Positions 6,914 through 8,740 of a stretch of DNA of 8,740 nucleotides are shown here, in pieces; positions within the stretch are counted from its first letter, which is position 1; the number at the start of each line of letters is the position of its first letter. This DNA is from Pseudomonadota bacterium (GTDB lineage: Bacteria; Pseudomonadota; Alphaproteobacteria; Acetobacterales; Acetobacteraceae). The stretch is taken from the NCBI GenBank assembly GCA_021808205.1, contig JAKBCD010000035.1, positions 1-8,740 of the forward strand. Reading direction: 5' to 3'. The notes under the pieces are model-generated. The model did not search any database. It was not told the origin of the DNA and saw nothing but the letters and a program-made list of their open reading frames with translations. Both the position numbers and the translations under genes were made by a program.

Positions 6914-8182
6914 TCAGGGGTGCACGGGCACCAGGCGGAACAAAAGATTGATCCCAGCCCCGAGCAGAAACCCAGCCAGCGTGCCATTCACCCGGATATA
7001 TTGCAAATCCTTGCCAACCCGCAGCTCCAGCTTCTCGGTGATGGTCTTGGCGTCCCAGGAGCCGATCACGCCGCCAATAAACCTTGCCCCCTCCGCCTGG
7101 GCGCTGGGTAGCATGCGCAAGAGGCCTTCCTGGGTGGCATGGTTCAACCGCGCCTGGGCGGCCTCGTCTTGCCCCAGCACCTCGGCCAGATTGGCGAGGG
7201 CCGCTTCAATCACCGCCACCGAGCGGCCATGGGGGTTCGCCGCATCCAGTTCCAAGGCGCGGCGCATCCGGGCCCAGACATCCCAAACCCAAGCCTGCAC
7301 GGTCTCGTGCGTCAGTACACCCTTCAGCGCCAGGCTGAGCTCGGCGGCGCGGGCCGGGTCGGTCTCCAGCTTGGCGATCTCGGTGCGGGCCCATTCATCG
7401 AATGAATCCCGGATTTCGGATGAATCCGGGCTGATCTTGTCCAACTCCACATTCACGGCGGAAAGCACCCGCTTGGCGATGGTCGCACCCACTGCCCAGC
7501 CGACCAGCTTGCCGCCATGCTCGGCCACGCGTTCTTTTATTGCCTCGCGCAAGGTTTCCTCTCGCGCCGCCAGCGTTTCCTTCACCTGGGCCAGAACAAA
7601 GGAAAACATCTCCTGATGTTTGCCGCCTTCCACCAGCCCAGCCAAGGCGCGGGCCACCACCACCCTGGCGGCGCGCCCACCAATTAGCTTGGGCAGCAAC
7701 CTATTCAGCAACCGTCGGGCGCGGCCATCCTCAATGCTGGCGAGAAGCTTAGGCAGCATGCCGGCCAGTGTCTCGGCCAGGGGCCGGGTTGCGGCGGGGT
7801 CGGCCAAAAAACCCCTTAGGATGGCGGTTGCATCCAGGTTGGCGAGCAGACGCCGGATATCACTCTCGGTGAACACATGGTTGGCCACGAACCGCCCCAG
7901 GGCGTCACCCAGGCGCTGTTTCTGCGCGGGCAAAATGGCGGTATGCGGGATCGGTAAGCCAAGCGGATGCCGGAACAGCGCGGTAACGGCGAACCAATCC
8001 GCCACGCCGCCGATGAATCCGGCCTTGGCGGCATCCCGCAACAGTCCCGACCAGGCGGAGGCGGGGAGCCAATTGCTGCCCAATGCCAGGGCGGCCATCA
8101 GCACCAGCAGGGCCGAGGCGAACAGCTTATGGCGGTTAAGATTGGCACGCAGGGCGGAATCGGGGTCTTGCAGCGGGGCCAT
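6914..8182 (-). CDS. DUF445 family (YjiN-like) membrane protein
   Basis: A 422-residue protein of the DUF445 family, the same length class as E. coli YjiN. Seen: an N-terminal membrane span at about 19-37; then the family hallmark GFIGGVADWFAVTALFRHPL (55-74) followed by GLPIPHTAILPAQKQRLG (75-92) and FVANHVF (98-104); a long, mostly helical, charged middle region (about 105-390); and a C-terminal span within NGTLAGFLLGAGINLLFRLV (399-418) preceded by KDLQYIR. The topology is therefore a large soluble domain held between two terminal membrane segments. Function of the family is not established. ATG 8182 is preceded by a modest TAGGG Shine-Dalgarno. The gene is the first of the minus-strand group and its upstream region is shared with the divergent small membrane protein. 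Confidence 0.93.
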   Translation of the reverse strand: MAPLQDPDSALRANLNRHKLFASALLVLMAALALGSNWLPASAWSGLLRDAAKAGFIGGVADWFAVTALFRHPLGLPIPHTAILPAQKQRLGDALGRFVANHVFTESDIRRLLANLDATAILRGFLADPAATRPLAETLAGMLPKLLASIEDGRARRLLNRLLPKLIGGRAARVVVARALAGLVEGGKHQEMFSFVLAQVKETLAAREETLREAIKERVAEHGGKLVGWAVGATIAKRVLSAVNVELDKISPDSSEIRDSFDEWARTEIAKLETDPARAAELSLALKGVLTHETVQAWVWDVWARMRRALELDAANPHGRSVAVIEAALANLAEVLGQDEAAQARLNHATQEGLLRMLPSAQAEGARFIGGVIGSWDAKTITEKLELRVGKDLQYIRVNGTLAGFLLGAGINLLFRLVPVHP

Positions 8183-8368
8183 ATCCCTAGATTACCCGCC
8201 CGCGCCGGGATGTCGACCTCAGACAGCGCTGAAAGATGGATAAGTTCCCTGCAACGCGCAGTTTTTGTTGCATTCCAAGGGCTCTCAAGCGCATGATTGC
8301 AACATTCGATAAACGACCGGCGATACGCCAGCAAACGTCGTGGCACCATCGCAAGATGGAGGTTTAAT
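8183..8368. promoter_or_regulatory. Divergent intergenic region with repeated TGCAAC/GTTGCA hexamers
   Basis: This 186-base gap lies between the divergent DUF445 gene (minus) and the small membrane protein gene (plus), so it should hold promoters for both. I could not identify a convincing -35/-10 pair; TTGCAT (8268-8273) with CATGAT (8292-8297) is a poor candidate for the plus strand. Three copies of one hexamer occur within 54 bases: TGCAAC (8250-8255), its inverted form GTTGCA (8267-8272) and TGCAAC (8298-8303). The first two could form a hairpin or an operator with an 11-base spacer. The 3' end holds GGAGG at 8358-8362, the Shine-Dalgarno of the small gene. Confidence 0.4.
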
Positions 8369-8536
8369 ATGTTGAATATGAAGAATTATAATGAAAATTT
8401 AGTGCGGCGTCAGGAACATTTGCCGCACGGGTTGAGCCGTGCAAGCGGGAATGGAGCGGTGCTGCCGGTGGTTCTGGGGCTTGTCTGTGCCACTCTGGTT
8501 ATGGGTATTTTCTGGCTCGCATATACCCTCGACTGA
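8369..8536 (+). CDS. Small single-span membrane protein of unknown function (55 aa)
   Basis: A 55-residue protein I do not recognise. Seen: a polar N-terminus (1-28) rich in Asn, with Arg13, Arg14 and Arg24; then one hydrophobic segment from about residue 29 to 53 (AVLPVVLGLVCATLVMGIFWLAYTL) ending in Asp55. The positive-inside rule suggests the N-terminus faces the cytoplasm. The start at ATG 8369 is set by GGAGG at 8358-8362 with six bases of spacing, much the best Shine-Dalgarno in the window; the same frame is open up to TTG 8297 but without comparable support. The first codons are A/T-rich against a GC-rich background, as often seen at well-translated starts. It reads toward the MBL-fold gene, 59 bases or fewer downstream, and may be its operon partner. 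No known family motif such as CydX, CcoS or AcrZ is evident. Confidence 0.72.
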   Translation: MLNMKNYNENLVRRQEHLPHGLSRASGNGAVLPVVLGLVCATLVMGIFWLAYTLD

Positions 8537-8595
8537 AGGCAGGCTTGCAGGCTGAAGGATTGCCCGAACCGCATGCCGCATTGCATGATGCGGGT

Positions 8596-8740
8596 ATGGG
8601 ATTTTTGACCGAAGCTGTACCACCGCGCCGCGCCGCGCAGGGCGTTTTGCCCGGAATAACCCGGATCGTTGCGGACAACCCCGGGGTGATGACCTATCAT
8701 GGCACCAATACATACCTGGTTGAACAGCATGATGGGCTGG
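8596..8740 (+). CDS. Metallo-beta-lactamase-fold hydrolase, 5' end only
   Basis: The first 48 or so residues of an MBL-fold protein cut by the window end. Seen: PGITRIVADNPGVMTYHGTN followed by TYLV, the typical first-strand block of the MBL-fold hydrolases related to LACTB2 and glyoxalase II-like enzymes, where N-P-x-x-M-T-x-x-G-T-N-T-Y-L-V opens the domain. The metal-binding HxHxDH motif would lie beyond the window, so substrate and activity cannot be judged. The start is uncertain: ATG 8596 gives a conventional short N-terminus but has a weak Shine-Dalgarno. TTG 8545, preceded by AAGG at 8536-8539, would add 17 residues and bring the gene within 8 bases of the small membrane protein stop. 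Confidence 0.8.
   Translation, partial: MGFLTEAVPPRRAAQGVLPGITRIVADNPGVMTYHGTNTYLVEQHDGL

Noticed and set aside
6832..6987. Extended N-terminus for the IalB-family protein reaching into the DUF445 gene.
   Set aside because: A signal peptide starts at Met 6831 (or 6843); an added 48-52 residue tail ahead of it would be inconsistent with secretion and overlaps the upstream gene.
7408..7430. Perfect 8-base inverted repeat CCCGGATT / AATCCGGG with a 7-base loop, next to a near-palindromic ATTCATCGAATGAAT.
   Set aside because: It is internal to the DUF445 coding sequence, encodes ordinary residues (around PDSSEIRDSFDE), has no T run, and is the kind of repeat expected by chance in GC-rich DNA.
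6903..7616. Plus-strand Ser/Ala/Arg-rich open frame across the DUF445 gene.
   Set aside because: Composition is that of an antisense frame and the DUF445 signature on the minus strand is unambiguous.
1..8740. Defence system, CRISPR array, mobile element, tRNA or rRNA.
   Set aside because: I saw no direct-repeat array, transposase or integrase, terminal inverted repeats, or recognisable structured RNA gene; all main ORFs belong to core envelope or translation functions or to DUF families.

Overview
The window is GC-rich (except a few short A/T-rich stretches between genes), densely packed chromosomal DNA from a Gram-negative bacterium that makes lipid A. The gene set (DUF374 acyltransferase, waaA, lpxK, lpxL-like, an IalB-family periplasmic protein, a DUF2218 protein) and protein style point to an alphaproteobacterium, plausibly of the Acetobacteraceae/Rhodospirillales side. 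That placement is an inference from protein character and has not been tested by a search.

Left half, plus strand (about 1-4715): a YihY/BrkB-family inner-membrane protein is followed by a tight lipid A/Kdo assembly cassette: a DUF374 (LpxJ-type) acyltransferase, Kdo transferase waaA, lipid A 4'-kinase lpxK, and an LpxL/HtrB-type late acyltransferase. The last three genes each start inside the stop codon of the gene before (ATGA overlaps at 1628, 2857 and 3798), so the cassette is almost certainly one translationally coupled operon. Together the products phosphorylate the lipid A disaccharide at the 4' position, add Kdo, and add secondary acyl chains at the cytoplasmic face of the inner membrane.

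Right half, minus strand (8182 down to 4733): a DUF445 (YjiN-like) membrane protein, an IalB-family secreted protein, rlmN (23S rRNA/tRNA A2503/A37 methyltransferase, overlapping the IalB gene by 10 bases), an intrinsic terminator, a leader with a strong stem-loop, and a small DUF2218 protein. The two halves converge at 4715/4733 with only 17 bases between stop codons.

Right edge, plus strand: a 186-base divergent regulatory region, a 55-residue single-span membrane protein with an excellent Shine-Dalgarno, and the 5' end of a metallo-beta-lactamase-fold hydrolase cut by the window end.

No rRNA, tRNA, CRISPR array, insertion sequence or phage-like gene was seen. No intergenic stretch exceeds 300 bases. 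I did not find a clearly new biological system. The more interesting points are the pairing of two unrelated lipid A acyltransferase families in one coupled operon, the unassigned small membrane protein, and several structured non-coding or start-proximal elements.
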